From positions 50,425,498 through 50,489,497 of the forward strand of contig NC_088791.1 of assembly GCF_011386835.1 (NCBI RefSeq): DNA of 64,000 bases. Reading direction: 5' to 3'. A program made the position numbers and the translations under genes. A model generated the notes under the pieces. That model did no database searches. It worked only from the letters and a program-made list of their open reading frames with translations, and had not been told where the DNA came from. Source of the stretch: Chrysemys picta bellii. Lineage: Eukaryota; Chordata; Testudines; Emydidae. Shown here in pieces: positions 10,552 through 23,570 of the stretch (positions are counted from its first letter, which is position 1; each line of letters opens with the position of its first letter).

Positions 10552-10732
10552 GGGGTAGGGATAGCTCAGTGGTTTGAACATTGGCCTGTTAGATCCAGGG
10601 GTATGAGTTCAATCCTTGAGGGGACCACTTAGGGATCTGAGGCAAAATCAGTACTCAGTCCTGCCAGTGAAGGCAGGGGGCTGGACTCTATGATGTCCCT
10701 TCCAGTTCTAGGAGATAGGATATCTCCATTAT
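10552..10732 (+). mobile_element. tRNA-derived SINE with CR1-like tail
   Basis: The 5' part looks like a tRNA gene, with an RNA polymerase III A box (TAGCTCAGTGG, 10562-10572) and a B box (GAGTTCAATCC, 10605-10615). The 3' part contains GGGGGCTGGACTC and then GTCCCTTCCAGTTCTAGGAG, close to the CR1 tail seen here at 15290-15345. Turtle SINEs with a tRNA head and a CR1-derived tail are established in the literature, and the shared tail is thought to recruit CR1 reverse transcriptase. The element is mildly degraded and encodes no protein. Confidence 0.85.
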
Positions 10733-13700
10733 TTTATTTAAACCAATTAGTTCCAACAGATTTTTAAACTGGATGTATTTTGAAAGAGTTTTAAAAAACA
10801 GTTGAGAATGTAAGCCCTACTGAACAGCAGCCAGAGCTTTCTTTACATCTTGTACAACATTGCACACATTGTCCATTACAACAAATAATAATTAGATGCT
10901 CCCATAAATTCAGCACCAAGATATTACTATGATTGGTCCTCTATACATACATTCTACCAAGTGACATATATCACAGTTCTTGCCATGTTTAATATAAGAA
11001 ACAGGATAAGAACAGAAGGGACAAATTCAGAAGTTCTAATCCTCCTCAAAAAGTCTTCAACTCCAGTGTGACAGTGTCCCGTTGGTGGCTCACTACTGTC
11101 AGCAACTCTTGTCAGGCCTTACATACTCACTGTTACAACATATACCCAAAATGTAGAAATAATATCATTGGAGAAATAATAACTCACTGATCATTAATAT
11201 TGTTGCATAATGTATATATGGCATGTGTACAAAGAATTATAAATATGTGCTAAAATTACGTTCTGAAATTTTTTTAGCAAGGAATGCAAATCACATTCTG
11301 CCTTAAACAAAGGAATGTACTTGCTTGTCTGTCATGCAGAGACAATGAAGGTGCATTTGCATAAAGGTAAATAAAGCTAACAAGGGCAGGAGGAAATGAC
11401 TCAACTATCACCAGCAGCCGAGGAGACAGCATGAAGCATGGCATCTCTTCCCAGCAGGAGAACAGAAATTTTATCTGAGAATACATTTCAATGGTTAACT
11501 GGGCTATAAAGACAGGGAATCTGAAACTCAGATGATAAGCAGTTGAATCAACTGATGGTATATAATATTACTGTTCTATAAAAGTGTATTGAGTAAAATC
11601 TTTTATAAAATGCTGTGACACACTAGTGATTAATATCATTGTGAATTGTCTGTATCAACACTACGAGGAATTATGGATACTCACTGATGATATGCTTAAA
11701 GTCTGACAAAACACAGGGAGAAACAGGTACTCTCCCAGACAGGAGGGAAAGTGACTATCTACCTGTCCCCAGTGTAAATTAAGCATTATGGAACCAAAAC
11801 AATGGAAGCCCCATTTACAAACAATTCAGCAGGGGGATGGGAAGTCAGCAGGAAGGGAAGAACCACAGGAAGTCTTCTTGCCTCTTAATGAGTCAATGAA
11901 CTTTGGGAGGTATAAGCAGTAACAGAAAGCCAATTTTTGGAATCCATCACTTGCGGGATTCAAGGAGCTAGAGCACTTGCACAACAGAACTGCGCTGGTT
12001 CTATTGCCTGAAGTACCTCCCTGTTGGAGCGCAGGTTTAGATTTGTGCCTGAATAACTATGCAAAGTAGTGCTCTATATTCTACCCGTATTCCTTAAGGA
12101 AAGAATGTTGTGTATGCATGTCATGAGACGCTTACTATGGTAAGTAGCTCACACGTTGCCAGAGCACAAATTAGACTAATATCTGGTCATCGTTAAATTG
12201 TGCACATTCAGTTTTGTAAAACTGTTTTTTGTAAAAAAACCTAAACGATTGAGTAAGTAACTTTTCAGAAAAAATAACCTGCTTATTTCTGCTAATTACA
12301 CTGTTTTTCTTGGATTAATACACATTCCTCAACTGAGACATTTGCATACAGTTAACCCTGAAAGCATATCTCATACTGATGGTGGATAAGGTACATATTA
12401 GTTTGGGCCAAGTATTTAAGATCTGATAAACTAATTATAATTCAGAACTTCCCAAAGAGTCCATATAACTGAAACAAAAAATGCAACACAATGGAGTATA
12501 TATGAGATAATTTGCACATAACAGTTGATTAAATAATACTTTGGTTATCATGGTTTGAGCAGGGCTTTCTAAGCACAGAGTCAGATGCTCAGCTGGTGAT
12601 AATTGCCGTTGCTCCATTGATGTTAGTGGTGCGCCACTGATTTGCATTAACTGAGGACATGTCTCTTAAAAGTTGTACACACATGATATATTTACCAAAA
12701 TCTCAAGAAGAAATACAGACCTAGCTAATTCAAAGTCTGTAACCACTTATAGGTGATTATCATTTCTATTTAGTAAGTAAACTAATACTTTTACTATGCC
12801 CTTATCTTTCAATGTTAGATTTTTTTCTCCTCAGTAACCAGAGTCAAACCATAAGCTGTTCAAATCTATGACATTCTTGTAAGTATAACTTCCAATCTAT
12901 CCTTTACACTGACATTTACCATTAACTCGTCACAAACTCAGATTCTATTTAGTGTGTGTCCATGTGATACTTCCATAGAGATCAAAAATGCAAAATTAAA
13001 GCCTACTCATGCATAATTTGGAACCTAAAAATTCTCGAATATGATGGCATTGTCCCTTATACAAGGGTGACTTTGGTCACACAGTCTATTTGTGCTCCCA
13101 GTCTGCACTATTTGTGGAGAAAACCCTTGGGATAATGGATCAGCTTCTTATTTTCACAAAGGACTCTATACTGCCAGAGTAGCATAAATTGGCCTCGGGG
13201 TAAATGAGAATCAGGTCCAATATTGGGAATATAATTTCTTATCTCAGCCAATGGTGCCTAGGTTTCTATCTTCACATTCTTGGGCCAATCACCATGAAAA
13301 CTCTTGCACTCATGAATCTCATGTTTTGGTTGACATTTCCACTGTTCGACTGTCTCCAGGGACGCAAAGACGTCATATCCATTGCGGATTTTCTGGGAGT
13401 TGTAATTGTGTTGTATGAATGGTCTGGGTTAACCTAATCACTGATTGAGTCAGTTTAAATAATGGAAACCCCATGAAATAACTTTTATTTAACTAAGAAT
13501 TTAAATTTTTAAATGAACTCCTGCCATACCTTTTTCATAAGATCCTGGTGATTAAAAAAGTGGGCTTTAAGGAAAGGTGGAGGCCAGAATGAGCACAGGT
13601 GTTAAAAAGTAATTGCTCAGGATAAACCCACAATTTCTCAAATGATTTATATTTAGCCTACTTTATGCTTTAAATTAAATTAATTTTGTTTTAATAAACT

Positions 13701-14310
13701 AATATTTGTAGTTCCTGAACAACCTCTATACCAGACACTATTATTTTTTAGAGAAAGAAAGAAGCAAATAAAAGGAACATGGATGTGTTTTACTCTGTAA
13801 TATGGGCCACAGTGGTTCAATTCAGTGCCCTTCATTTGAATGCTGTTAGCTTCAGAAAGAGGAGAAAGTCATATCAAATATAGATCAGGACTACCATTAT
13901 TTAAAAACAGAACATGAATTTCCACGTATCTAATATCCTGGTAAATCTTTGAGACAGATTTTTTGAAGGGGATAGGTTCTTTTAAAGTCTGAGCTAGAAG
14001 AGAGGTAAGGAGCAAGGGTGATCAACATGTGTCCTCTTGCTCTTCTGTGTGGACAGGATAATGTCCATATTCTCTTTGAATGGGGGCTAGATTCAAGATT
14101 CAAGATTCAAGCTGCCATATTGCAACTGTTTTAGGAATAGATACAGTGGGTGAATAGTAACTTCAATGCAAAGTCACTTTACTATTATGTACTACAAGGC
14201 GCACTAAGGATGGGAGAACTGGTTCAGGCAAAATAAAAATATTTGTTTATCCTTTTCTCATCCCCTGCCCTCAAATTAAATGAACCTTTGAATCCTATGT
14301 CAAATTGCTG
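10733..14310. other. Unassigned AT-rich stretch
   Basis: No gene is visible. The segment at about 11120-11900 has the feel of an old repeat, but I cannot fix ends or name a family. A short direct repetition of ATTCAAG lies near 14093-14110. The small open frames have no recognisable motif. Confidence 0.4.
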
Positions 14311-14315
14311 AAAGT

Positions 14316-15345
14316 ACTACTGCGGAAAGGGATCTGGGGGTCATAGTGGACCATAAGCTAAATATGAGTCAACAGTGTAACACTGTTGCAAAAAAAGTGA
14401 ACATAATTCTAGGATGTTTTAGCAGGAGTGTTGTAAGCAAGACATGAGAAGTAATTCTTCCGCTCTACTCCACGCTGATTAGGCCTCAACTGGTGTATTG
14501 TGTCCCGTTTTGGGCACCACATTTCAGGAAAGATGTGGACAAATTGGAGAAAGTCCAGAGAAGAGCAACAAAAATGATTAAAGGTCTAGAAAACATGACC
14601 TATGAGGGAAGATTGAAAAAATTGGGTTTGTTTAGTCTGGAGAAGAGAAGACTGAGAGAGGACATGATAACAGTTTTCAATTACATAAAAGGTTGTTACA
14701 AGGACGAGAAAGAAGAATTGTTCTTCTTAACCTCTGAGGATAGGACAAGAAACTATGGTCTTAAATTGCAGTAAGGGAGGTTTAGGTTAGACACTAGGAA
14801 AAACTTCCTAACTGTGAGGGTGGTTAAGCACTGGAATAAATTGTCTAGGGAGGTTGTGGAATCTCCATCATTGGAGATTTTTAAGAGCAGGTTAGACAAA
14901 CACCTGTCAGGGATGGTCTAGATCAGCATTTCTTGAACTGGGGTCCGCAGACCCCTGGGGATCCACGAGGGTACTCCAGGGGGTCTGTGGGCCCTGCTGA
15001 TCAACTCCTCCCCTCCCTCCCAGTGCCTCCTGCATGCCAGGGAACGGCTCTTCAGCAATGTGAAGGAGGTGCTGGGAGAGAGGGATGGGGCATGCTTAGG
15101 GGAGGGGAAAGAGGTGGGGAAGAGGAGGTGCAGGGGTGGAGTAGGGATGGGAAGAGGTGGGATGGGGCCTTGGGGGAAGGGGTGGAGGGCTTGGGGGTCT
15201 GTGAACATTTTTAAATTGAAATGGGGGTCCTCAGGTTGCTAACGTTTGACAACTGCTGGTCTAGATAATACTTAGTCCTGCCATGAGTGCAAGGGACTGG
15301 ACTGGATGACCCTTCAAGGTCCCTTCCAGTCCTATGAATCTATAC
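14316..15345 (+). mobile_element. CR1 LINE, 3' end, interrupted by an hAT element
   Basis: The translated sequence matches the end of CR1 ORF2: D-L-G-V-I-V-D-H-K-L, then LVYCVPFWAPHFRKDVDKL, KVQRRATKMIKGLEN, LGLFSLEKRRLREDMI and EDRTRNYGLKLQ. A stop (TAA) follows in place of the usual continuation, although the DNA stays CR1-like through the region encoding the last residues. It then gives GGACTGGATGACCCTTCAAGG and TCCCTTCCAGTCCTATGAATC, the typical CR1 3' tail. The copy is 5'-truncated and has small frame disruptions (for example a TGA near 14446). Positions 14924-15258 are a later insertion. Confidence 0.92.
14924..15258. mobile_element. hAT-type non-autonomous element nested in CR1
   Basis: A perfect 8-bp target duplication GTCTAGAT lies at 14916-14923 and 15259-15266. 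The termini CAGCATTTCTTGAAC and the complement of GTTTGACAACTGCTG form an imperfect inverted repeat of the hAT type. The 335-bp body is purine-rich on + (GGGGAGGGG-type runs at about 15060-15190). Removing it restores the CR1 tail, so it arrived after the CR1. Confidence 0.88.
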
Positions 15346-17330
15346 ATACAGCATTGGGACTGAAATATATATATAAAAAAATATAAAAAAGCACCAGGAC
15401 TGCAGTGATGATAGGCCATTATATGGGATGCATCAGCTGGGGGACTCTTTTTGTACCTTATCTCACATTCCCATGTAAGGGTCTCAGATAATCTAGCCTT
15501 TATGTTTTAATGTAGTGTGTTCCACAGCATATCAGAATTTCCTGTGGAATGGAAATTCTGGTTTACAAACAGCTCTAGATTTGGGTAATATTTGCCTGTT
15601 TTTTAGATTGTGAGCTCTTCGGGGCTGACATTCTGTCTTTATCTGTATCTTGTACAGATTCTGCAGAACTGTCAGCATTTTACAAATAAATAACAGCAAT
15701 TGTATAAATTAGTGGCTCATAATTAAAGCTGGAGGAAATGGGAGGAAGTCAACACATGTCAATGGAGTTGCATCCTCTTACATCAGGTCTGAATTGGGCC
15801 AATAGATACATCCCCAGTGTATAATGCTCTTTGTTGTTGAAACAAAATGAATTAGACTAGTTTTTTCAGTGTAACCTTCCCTGTTGAAAGACTAATCGTT
15901 TTCCAGGTTCTAACATCAAAATTTTTGACACTACTATATTTTGATTTTCCTTTCCCTGTTAACTAGTACAGTTGAGTCAGTTTTCATTTTGTATGAAATA
16001 ACATTATTAGCCTCTCATGCTGTACGAATTTCATTCTCAAACACTGATGAGCACTGATTGGCATTTGTATTCAAGTTGCATGTGATTTGTATTGAACCTA
16101 ATGAAATGTTTGACAAATCAAAATCTAAACTTCTCATAGCTGTTTTCTATCTCCCAGCAGTGCTGCTAACATTAGGTATTGGAACAAATTTAAAGGAATT
16201 AATAGATATATACTATTTGCACACCGTTTCAGCTGAAGGGTCCTATTTTCTTCAGTTAGTTGCTTTAGAACCAGAGGCTTTGTGAAAGGCCAATTTAGTG
16301 CATTATATAGTTCTTTGAAATTTTGTTATGAATCACTTTCTCTCTTTACAATAAAGATATTCATTACACTTCAGTACAGACAGAGTACACATTTCATCAT
16401 CAACCATGACATTCTCTTAGCCCTTTGACATATTAAATAATATGGAACTCAAATTGCAATCTATTAAAAGTACACCTTTTAAATTGGCCCAGCTGAACAG
16501 TCTCATAGCTTACATTTTATGATTAAAAGAATCCTGTCAGCCTTTTTTATCTTAATTGTGATCATCACAATTCAAAGTTAATCGGGGCCATGAGGTGACA
16601 AAGTCAGTACTATTGCTTTTACTTCCTCTGACTTCAGTTATGTTCAAAATGAAAGGTCGGTGTCCTATAGTAAGGCAACAGTCATCCCAGATAGGGCTAT
16701 ACACTACCTTCCACCTCAAGTAATGAAAGAAAGAAAGAAAAGGATTTGTTGGCTCACTAAAGTAAATAACAGGTATGACTCCATAAGTTTGCGTTAACAT
16801 GTATGAGCCTGCATTAGGCCTTGCAATCAGTGACTTTCTAAAGCCAAGCCAATAGAAATGGGAATGAGGATGATGGAAAAGTTGAAGGATCTTTTCACAT
16901 TTTATAGAAGTTCCCTCCAGTGATTTTAATATAAACCTAGTACCCCAAACCTTAGACTGCTATTGTCCTAAAGGAGGACTTCGAGATCCCTTCTGTTTTT
17001 GATCTCCTCTCACTCCTGTGGAGAAAACACTTTGTCTTATGAAGCACAACAAAGTGAACCCTTCTAGCATAGATTTAAAATCAACAAAACAACTTTATTA
17101 TAAAAAGGTCATTTCTGTACTGAAGGGAGAAGACAGACCATGACTCATAGAATTAAAACTATCCTAGATGATCTAATAGGAATTGTGCATCTCTATCCTC
17201 TAGCCAGAGCAGATTGTTCACTACACTAGGTGTTCTTGTTCTCTGGATGAAACAGTCTCTAGACAAAGAAATAAACTGTACACCACATACTGGAGAGTTT
17301 AATATGTGCATATTGGAAATGCTACGTGAG
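15346..17330. other. Mostly unassigned; one MIR/L3-like tail
   Basis: At about 15600-15700 the phrase AGATTGTGAGCTCTTCGGGG and then CTTGTACAG resembles an ancient amniote retroposon tail. It also matches, in sense or antisense, the repeats at 22128-22225, 34955-35040 and 52905-53045. The rest shows no gene; a GAAA tract lies at about 16726-16742. Confidence 0.4.
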
Positions 17331-17430
17331 GGTATGTCTACACTGGAGATGGAGATGTAACTTCCAGCTCAGGTAGTCATGCCCATGCCTGGACAGGAAA
17401 CTGCACCTCCAGCTCCAGTGTAGACATACC
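17331..17430. mobile_element. Short Harbinger-like MITE (100 bp)
   Basis: The ends GGTATGTCTACACTGGAG and CTCCAGTGTAGACATACC are exact inverted complements (18 bp). The TCTACACT core is the one shared by Harbinger-type elements here. The flanks (GTGAG left, TTTAA right) do not give a clear target duplication, so flank decay is assumed. Confidence 0.7.
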
Positions 17431-20400
17431 TTTAAATTGAGCAGGTGGTGAAATATGATTGGATGCATCTAGTAGGGATGATGGCCATTTCCTACTGTTT
17501 CCAAACTGAAGCAACACTCTGTCCTCAGGCAGGAGGGCTGCCATATCCCTAAAGTCTTGCCATGTGTCCAAGAGGCTGCCTCCAGCAAAGGTGGCAACAT
17601 TTCCCATTGTTCCCTGATTGAAGACTGTTACCTTTTCACCAAAGCCTCTCAACCTTCAAATCTGCCAACAGGTGACAAAAGCATTACAACCACAGCAACA
17701 TTAGCAGATATTCAATGTTGACATGCACTAGTTAAGTGCATGGTGTGTTAATTATGTGTGATGGAAGTAGGGGGGTCACAATTCAGGTTTAGCTAATCTC
17801 GGCGGGAGATTAATATTTGCATGGTGTGCATTTTTTTGCATGCCAGAGGCAGAAAGATGTACCTTGAGAACATGTTGAGTTGTTGTTGTTAGTGGGAAAG
17901 AACTATAGGTGCATTAGAGTACAGTTAAGAAGTGTCCCATAACTTGCCATTTCCTTGAGAGGATGTCACACATACCCAACTTTAATCCCTTTTCAAACTA
18001 TTTTTAATAGCTGTGGCCCCATATTGAACACGTGTCAATATCCATATAAATGTGTGCGCATGTGCACATGCACGCACAGTTCCAGACAAACACTGTCTTA
18101 ACATAGAATTAAAACCCCATCCATCCCCTTGGTGCCCTCTATCAGTTGGCATCAAGAGGTTCCTGGGTCACAGCTGAGGGTATGTACAAAATTTAAAGAT
18201 AGAAACCTTAAAGGGATGCTATAATCATCCCCAAAGCACGCATTACTCTGGAAACTTAGAGTTAAGGATACACGTAAAATAAATCCAAACATGTTAAGAA
18301 ATGCACAGTTAAGGCATTATAGTCTTAACTCTGTTTAGCAGGAATGCCATGCATGTAATGCCATGATTATGATTAAAGCATTTTTGTGTTTGTAATCCCA
18401 CATAAGATTAAGTTGATTTTAAAATAATCATTTGATTTTTCATATTTCTGACCTTGATGACATCACTACAATTCATCACCATCACATGTGTTGTGTGTGA
18501 GATTACAGATGTGTACATGTTAATTTTCACATAAGGCTAGATACCTAAACATATGAAACAAGGCCTATTAATACATGTAGCTATTTTTAATAAGTATGAA
18601 CTTTTACAAAAAAGAACAAAAGATATTCAATATTAAGTTGATTTATATGGGTCAATGAGTTACAGTAAGCCAAGAATAGTTTGTAGCTTATGATGGAATT
18701 CTCTTATGAAGTCCTACCTGGGGTACTGTGTTTTCAGGGGTGGGTGCCCCTGATTTCTTTCTTTTGATAGCCTTATTATGCTAAATAAATGAATGTGAGA
18801 CTCAATGAACCTGAAGTCAGAGGGCCAGCATGTCTACTGCACTGAGCTTCTGCACTATCTTCTAGACATGCAAGCCTACTTCATTTCTTTTAAGGATACA
18901 TATCCAAATCTTTTAAGAGTTACCCATCACTAAACCAGGATAGTATCTATGTCATAATAAATCACTGCCATAGCAATGACAGTGGCAAAACAAACACTGG
19001 ATTGTGACATCACTGAGTGGGTCAAACAGGCTGATTAAAATAAAACGATACATCTATTTATACCACAGTATGGCTGTGACTCAACAAAGCATTTAAGCAT
19101 ATGCTTCACTCTAAGTATGTGCTTAAGTTTATTGCTGAATTGGGGTTTATATTAGTAAATCACCAGTACAGAGAAAGCATAAACCAAGACGGATATCACA
19201 TTTCAATAGGATTTTGGTAAAATGTAACCAATCAATTCATTTGTGGGTAACTTCTTAATTAGATGTACTAAATAAGCGAACAAACATGCTAGATATACAT
19301 AGAAAAATTGGCATAGTTGCCAAAATTTATTTCTCTTTTGCAGAATTATTTTAGATGGTAGTTGTCTGAAAAGACTGATTCTTTATGGAATGTTCACTTC
19401 ACTATCTAAGGTCAGCTTTTGGTAAAGCAGATCAACTTTTATGACAGCTGAGTCAACATTTATTTCATTAAAAAAATTATCATTCACTTGAAAGACCTTG
19501 GCATCTGGAAAATCCTATCATCAATCACTTTAATTTTGTAAGTTATGAAAGTATCTGAGCCTCCTATTTGTTGTATTGTAAATTGGGGGCGAGGGGGAGG
19601 AAGAAAGAGGAAGATTTAATACATAAAACTGTGCAATGGTATAATTTGATAGAGATAGCCATGAAATGCCTAAAGGAATTTAAACATGGGAGAACTGCAG
19701 TTTTCAATTACTAGTGTTAGAGCTTTCTGCTGCTTTGCTGTCATTTTGCATTGATGTGTGGAGGGTGTGAAGAATGTCCCAAAGGTTTTTCCTTAAATGG
19801 GATAAGTAAAAGTGCCACCACCATTTTTTTCATCTTTCCAAGGAGCAGAAAAGTTGCTTCCATTTCATTTAAGCCAGCATGTGAAGTCAACAAAGAATAC
19901 CAAAAGGGACACGAAAAAAAGCAAAACCGGAGAGTAAGGTAAGTCATACTGCTTCCATAATGGAATAATTCTCTAAAGTTCAAGGCTGATAAATACCATG
20001 GTCCTGATCCTTCAGGTAATGTACCCACATGTGTCTAACTCACATGCTAGTCCCACTGATGTGTGTTTACACTACATTTCTCTTTAGGTTTCACTAGACT
20101 TTTTAATCTCGCATTGTGGCCATAAAAGCAAATTCTGAAACCTGCAAACTTGGATCCAAAGGGACTACTTCTATAAGTAAAGTTAAACAAGTGTTTAAAC
20201 ATTTGCAGGATCAGGGCCCATGACTGTTGGGTGACTGACTTCTGATCCTTGACTCCAGTGAGAGTTTTGCCTGAGTAAGGACTCTGGGTCCAGGCCCCAA
20301 GTTTTTAAACATACAACTCCTTTTTGCAGCCTAAACTCAATTATTTCATTGGCCAATATAATGGTACGGAGGGTGGGGGGGAGGAGGGGGAAGGAAATAC

Positions 20401-22127
20401 ATATCTGTTCTTGCAAAAAATTCCTGTATTTTGTGTCAAAGATGCTTAGGACATCAACATTGTCAACATTTTGAACTCTGCAGTGGTTTTACTTTATTGA
20501 TATAATGTGAGATACAGAAATATAGTGAAGCCTAAAGAAAAATTCAACACACGAAGTGAAAACAGTTTATATAGAGATAACAACTGATCTGCATAGCTCT
20601 TTGTTTAACATTAATGGTTTCCATAACGATGATAGAATGAACATAATGTTGATTAGAGAAAAGATTTCAGAAAATTATTTAAAAGGCTGTAGGCTCTGAT
20701 TCCTCTACAGTGCCCATGCACATTTCCAAGATAATAAATCCTTAAACGCTGTGAAAGTGATACATTAGTGAGTGTCAAAATTATCATTTGTCCCAGACAA
20801 GCTGGTAGTGAGTGTGCATATGTTATTAGTATGTGGTCTGATATAAATCGGTGAAAAATGACTTTGAGCAAAGAGTCACTCCAGTAAAACATATTTTATA
20901 ATGCTTTTTTTCTGGAGATTAGATGACAAGGGCAAAACTTGGGACATGAAAAATATTCAAAGAAGGAAAGCATTTGAGCAAAGGGAGACTTTTGTGACCA
21001 TTTTAAGACTAGCCTTGGGAGAAAAGTTTCCTTTACACTTTAAAAATGACGTGTTATGCACAACGGTGTCATGTGGAAATGTTTAGGGTGGGGTATCAGG
21101 CCAAATTCACTCCTGATGGAACTCCTCTGAAGTCAATGTATTTACAGCAGGGATGAATATGGCTTGTTGTCTTTTTGACTTTCATATCACTCAAATAAGC
21201 AATAAAAAGGAAGGAGCTAGATGAGAAAGCACAGCTTAGTCAGAGAATGATGTGGCACATGGCTTACTTTTTATGAATTTTAAGAGAGCTATAAACAAAT
21301 ATAAAATGAGCATAACTTCACATTTGAAAGGGGGTTCTTTGCTAGGGATAATGCAGAGGTAGACAGAAAAACTGAAAATCTGTATGGACCAGTTTAGTGG
21401 CTCATTCATATGGGATAACAGAGGGTTTCTGTGCTGCCACCCTCTTGTTCTGTATGATTTGAGGCCAATCAGGGGAGTTAGTGAGGAAATTAGGTTTCCG
21501 TATGCTGATAATATCCTGCTTTAGATGTCCACTTTGTCCTCTTCAGAAGCAGCAACAAAATCTCCCTCTCCGTGTTTTGTTTTTTTTAGAATTTAGGGCC
21601 TAGATGAAAGTGAGTTGACTGAGATTCAATCCAGAGGTGATGATGATCAGAAGGCAGCAGGTGATGATGGTCAGGAGAAAGCAGCTGGAGGCTGGGCCTG
21701 AGATAAGAGCTGCTCTGACTAAGAGTGGATGTCCATCAAAATGTACATCATCTTGGACTATTTGGATTCCCAGCTGTTTCTAGATGAGCAAGTAGCAGCA
21801 GTGACCAGGATAGTTTTCTTCCATCTGCATTTGAGCAGGTGACATTGCCCTTTTGTTTTGCTTTCAGACCTCACTACTATAATCCATGCCTGTCATAGCT
21901 CCAGATTAGATTATTGAAAGGTGCTCTTCATGTGGCTTCACTTTAAAATCAGTTCAGAAATGGAGTTAGGAGTAGGTCCTCAGCTGATATGAAATTGTCC
22001 TTAACTCCATTGTAGTCAATAGAGTCATGATGAACACATGAAATTACAGATCTGGGATCTGGAGTGGCTGTGTGTTGTTTCTGGATAGAGTTTGAAGTGT
22101 TGAATTTGACTTATTGTTAATATTTGT
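17431..22127. other. Unassigned stretch with degenerate amniote repeat modules
   Basis: I see no gene. Alternating purine-pyrimidine sequence (GTGTGCGCATGTGCACATGC) lies at about 18050-18078. Old repeat phrases around cctgatcc/ggatcagggcc occur at about 20000-20060 and 20205-20290. About 21976-22035 matches one half of the palindromic module found complete at 42607-42680. Confidence 0.4.
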
Positions 22128-22225
22128 ATTACAGTAGCACCTAGGTGGCCCATTTAGGCTTGGCCCCCCATGGTGCTAACTGCGGTACAAATACATACAA
22201 AGAGATGGCCCATGCCCCTTCAGCT
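22128..22225 (+). repeat. Ancient interspersed repeat fragment
   Basis: ACAGTAGCACCTAGGTGGCC, then CATGGTGCTAACTGCGGTAC and AGAGATGGCCCATGCCCC, resembles the sequence at 52920-53035 (AGCACCTAGAAGCCCC, then GTGCTAAATGCTGTACGAAC). They appear to be diverged copies of one old retroposon tail, possibly of MIR or L3 type. The family name is uncertain. Confidence 0.5.
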
Positions 22226-22723
22226 ATTTACCTAGTTTATGTAACCCTTCTGCAGCAACCAGGGCTGGGTTCAATACCTAGACGTTCCTTTTCAACAATA
22301 CAACACAGAACCGTCTCAAGCCTCCACCCAGTAACCTGGGAAAATTACACACCACCCCATGGCGCCTCTGAGAGGCAATACTTCCCCATTCGCAAGCACA
22401 GACCCTGAGTGTAGAAAATAAACTTTTAATGAAAGGAGGGAAGTCACCTGACATTAACTAGGGAAAATGCCACAAGTGGGATCCATAATCATAAAACTGT
22501 GAGCAGGACACCCACCCCAGAGTGCATGGGACAGTGCCTTCTGCCTCATGTTCTTGAGTGCTACAACCAAAAGTTCCTTTTCTGTGCCCCTCTCTGCTTC
22601 CTCACCATATCCCACTCATGTTGGGTGTCCTTGGTCAGAGAGGACCCTGGGGTTCAGAGGTGCATCTATGTGAGTTCACCTCCCACCGGGGGAAGAAGGC
22701 ACCTTGCTTGCTCCCTCATCTAA
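22226..22723. other. Possible LTR-like fragment, unresolved
   Basis: This CT-rich stretch contains AAAATAAAC near 22415 but no motif I can assign. It may be an antisense LTR piece. The overlapping open frames look accidental. Confidence 0.3.
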
Positions 22724-22783
22724 CCCTTGACAAAGCCCTCGCTGGGATGATTTAGTTGGTGTTGGTCCTGCTTTGAGCAGGGG
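22724..22783 (+). mobile_element. CR1 LINE extreme 3' end, cut by an LTR
   Basis: The DNA encodes LDKALAGMI and a stop, the usual end of CR1 ORF2. It continues GTTGGTCCTGCTTTGAGCAG, the start of the CR1 3' untranslated region. The match breaks exactly where the LTR-like sequence starts (TGTGACATTGC at 22784). Confidence 0.75.
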
Positions 22784-23570
22784 TGTGACATTGCACTCTA
22801 TATGATTCTATGAAAGTATGCTGATGAATATGAATATAATATAACTGGAATATGCTTCATGCAAAAGGTCTCTTGTAAGGTATAATTACAAAGTTTATAA
22901 TCTACTGAGTGTGGTCATCCTATTTGTATAAATGTATCACTCTTGTATCTGAAACTAGAAATATAAAACATAACTCTGAGGGCCTATTGTAATTATGCAA
23001 AGTGTGGGCCATTAATGGCGGTTTGGAATCTTGATGGATCCCATTAACCAGGACAATTGTCTGTAGATGGCTCTGTTTTACTTGTGAGTTTTCCTGTATA
23101 TGTGTGTGCTGGCAAGTGGGTAATGAAGTCTTACAGTGACATGTGATCATGTCACCTGAACTGGAATCCATCTTTAACCTGGTGCTTTTCCATTGGGCGG
23201 GGGGGAGGGGAACCCAGCGGGACAAAGGATTTCCGCCTTATGCAAAAGATATATAAGTGGGTGGAACAGCGAAAAGGGGGCAGCCATCATGAGAAATCCC
23301 CAACTACCACCTGAGCTAGAATAAGGGCTGTACCAGGGGAAAGGATTGTGCCCAGACTAGGAAGGTGTCCAGTCTGTGAAAGAAACTTATTGAAACATCT
23401 CTGAGGGTGAGATTTTATCTGTATTCAGTTTTATTACTGTATTAGACTTAGATTTGCGTGTTTTATTTTACTTGGTAATTCACTTTGTTCTGTCTGTTGG
23501 AACCACTTAAATCCTACTTTCTGTATTTAATAAAATCACGTTTTACTTATTAATTAACCCAGAGTATGGA
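22784..23570 (+). mobile_element. LTR-like element (probable solo LTR)
   Basis: It starts with TGTGACATTGCACTC. It carries a TATA-like GATATATAAG at about 23249-23258, followed by a transcribed-looking region and AATAAA at 23529-23534, the promoter-to-polyadenylation order of an LTR. No gag, pol or env reading frames follow, and I cannot fix the right end. The left boundary is sharp because it interrupts a CR1 tail. Confidence 0.6.

Noticed and set aside
10562..10640. Functional tRNA gene
   Set aside because: The A and B boxes are part of a SINE head; the cloverleaf is not intact and a CR1-like tail follows.
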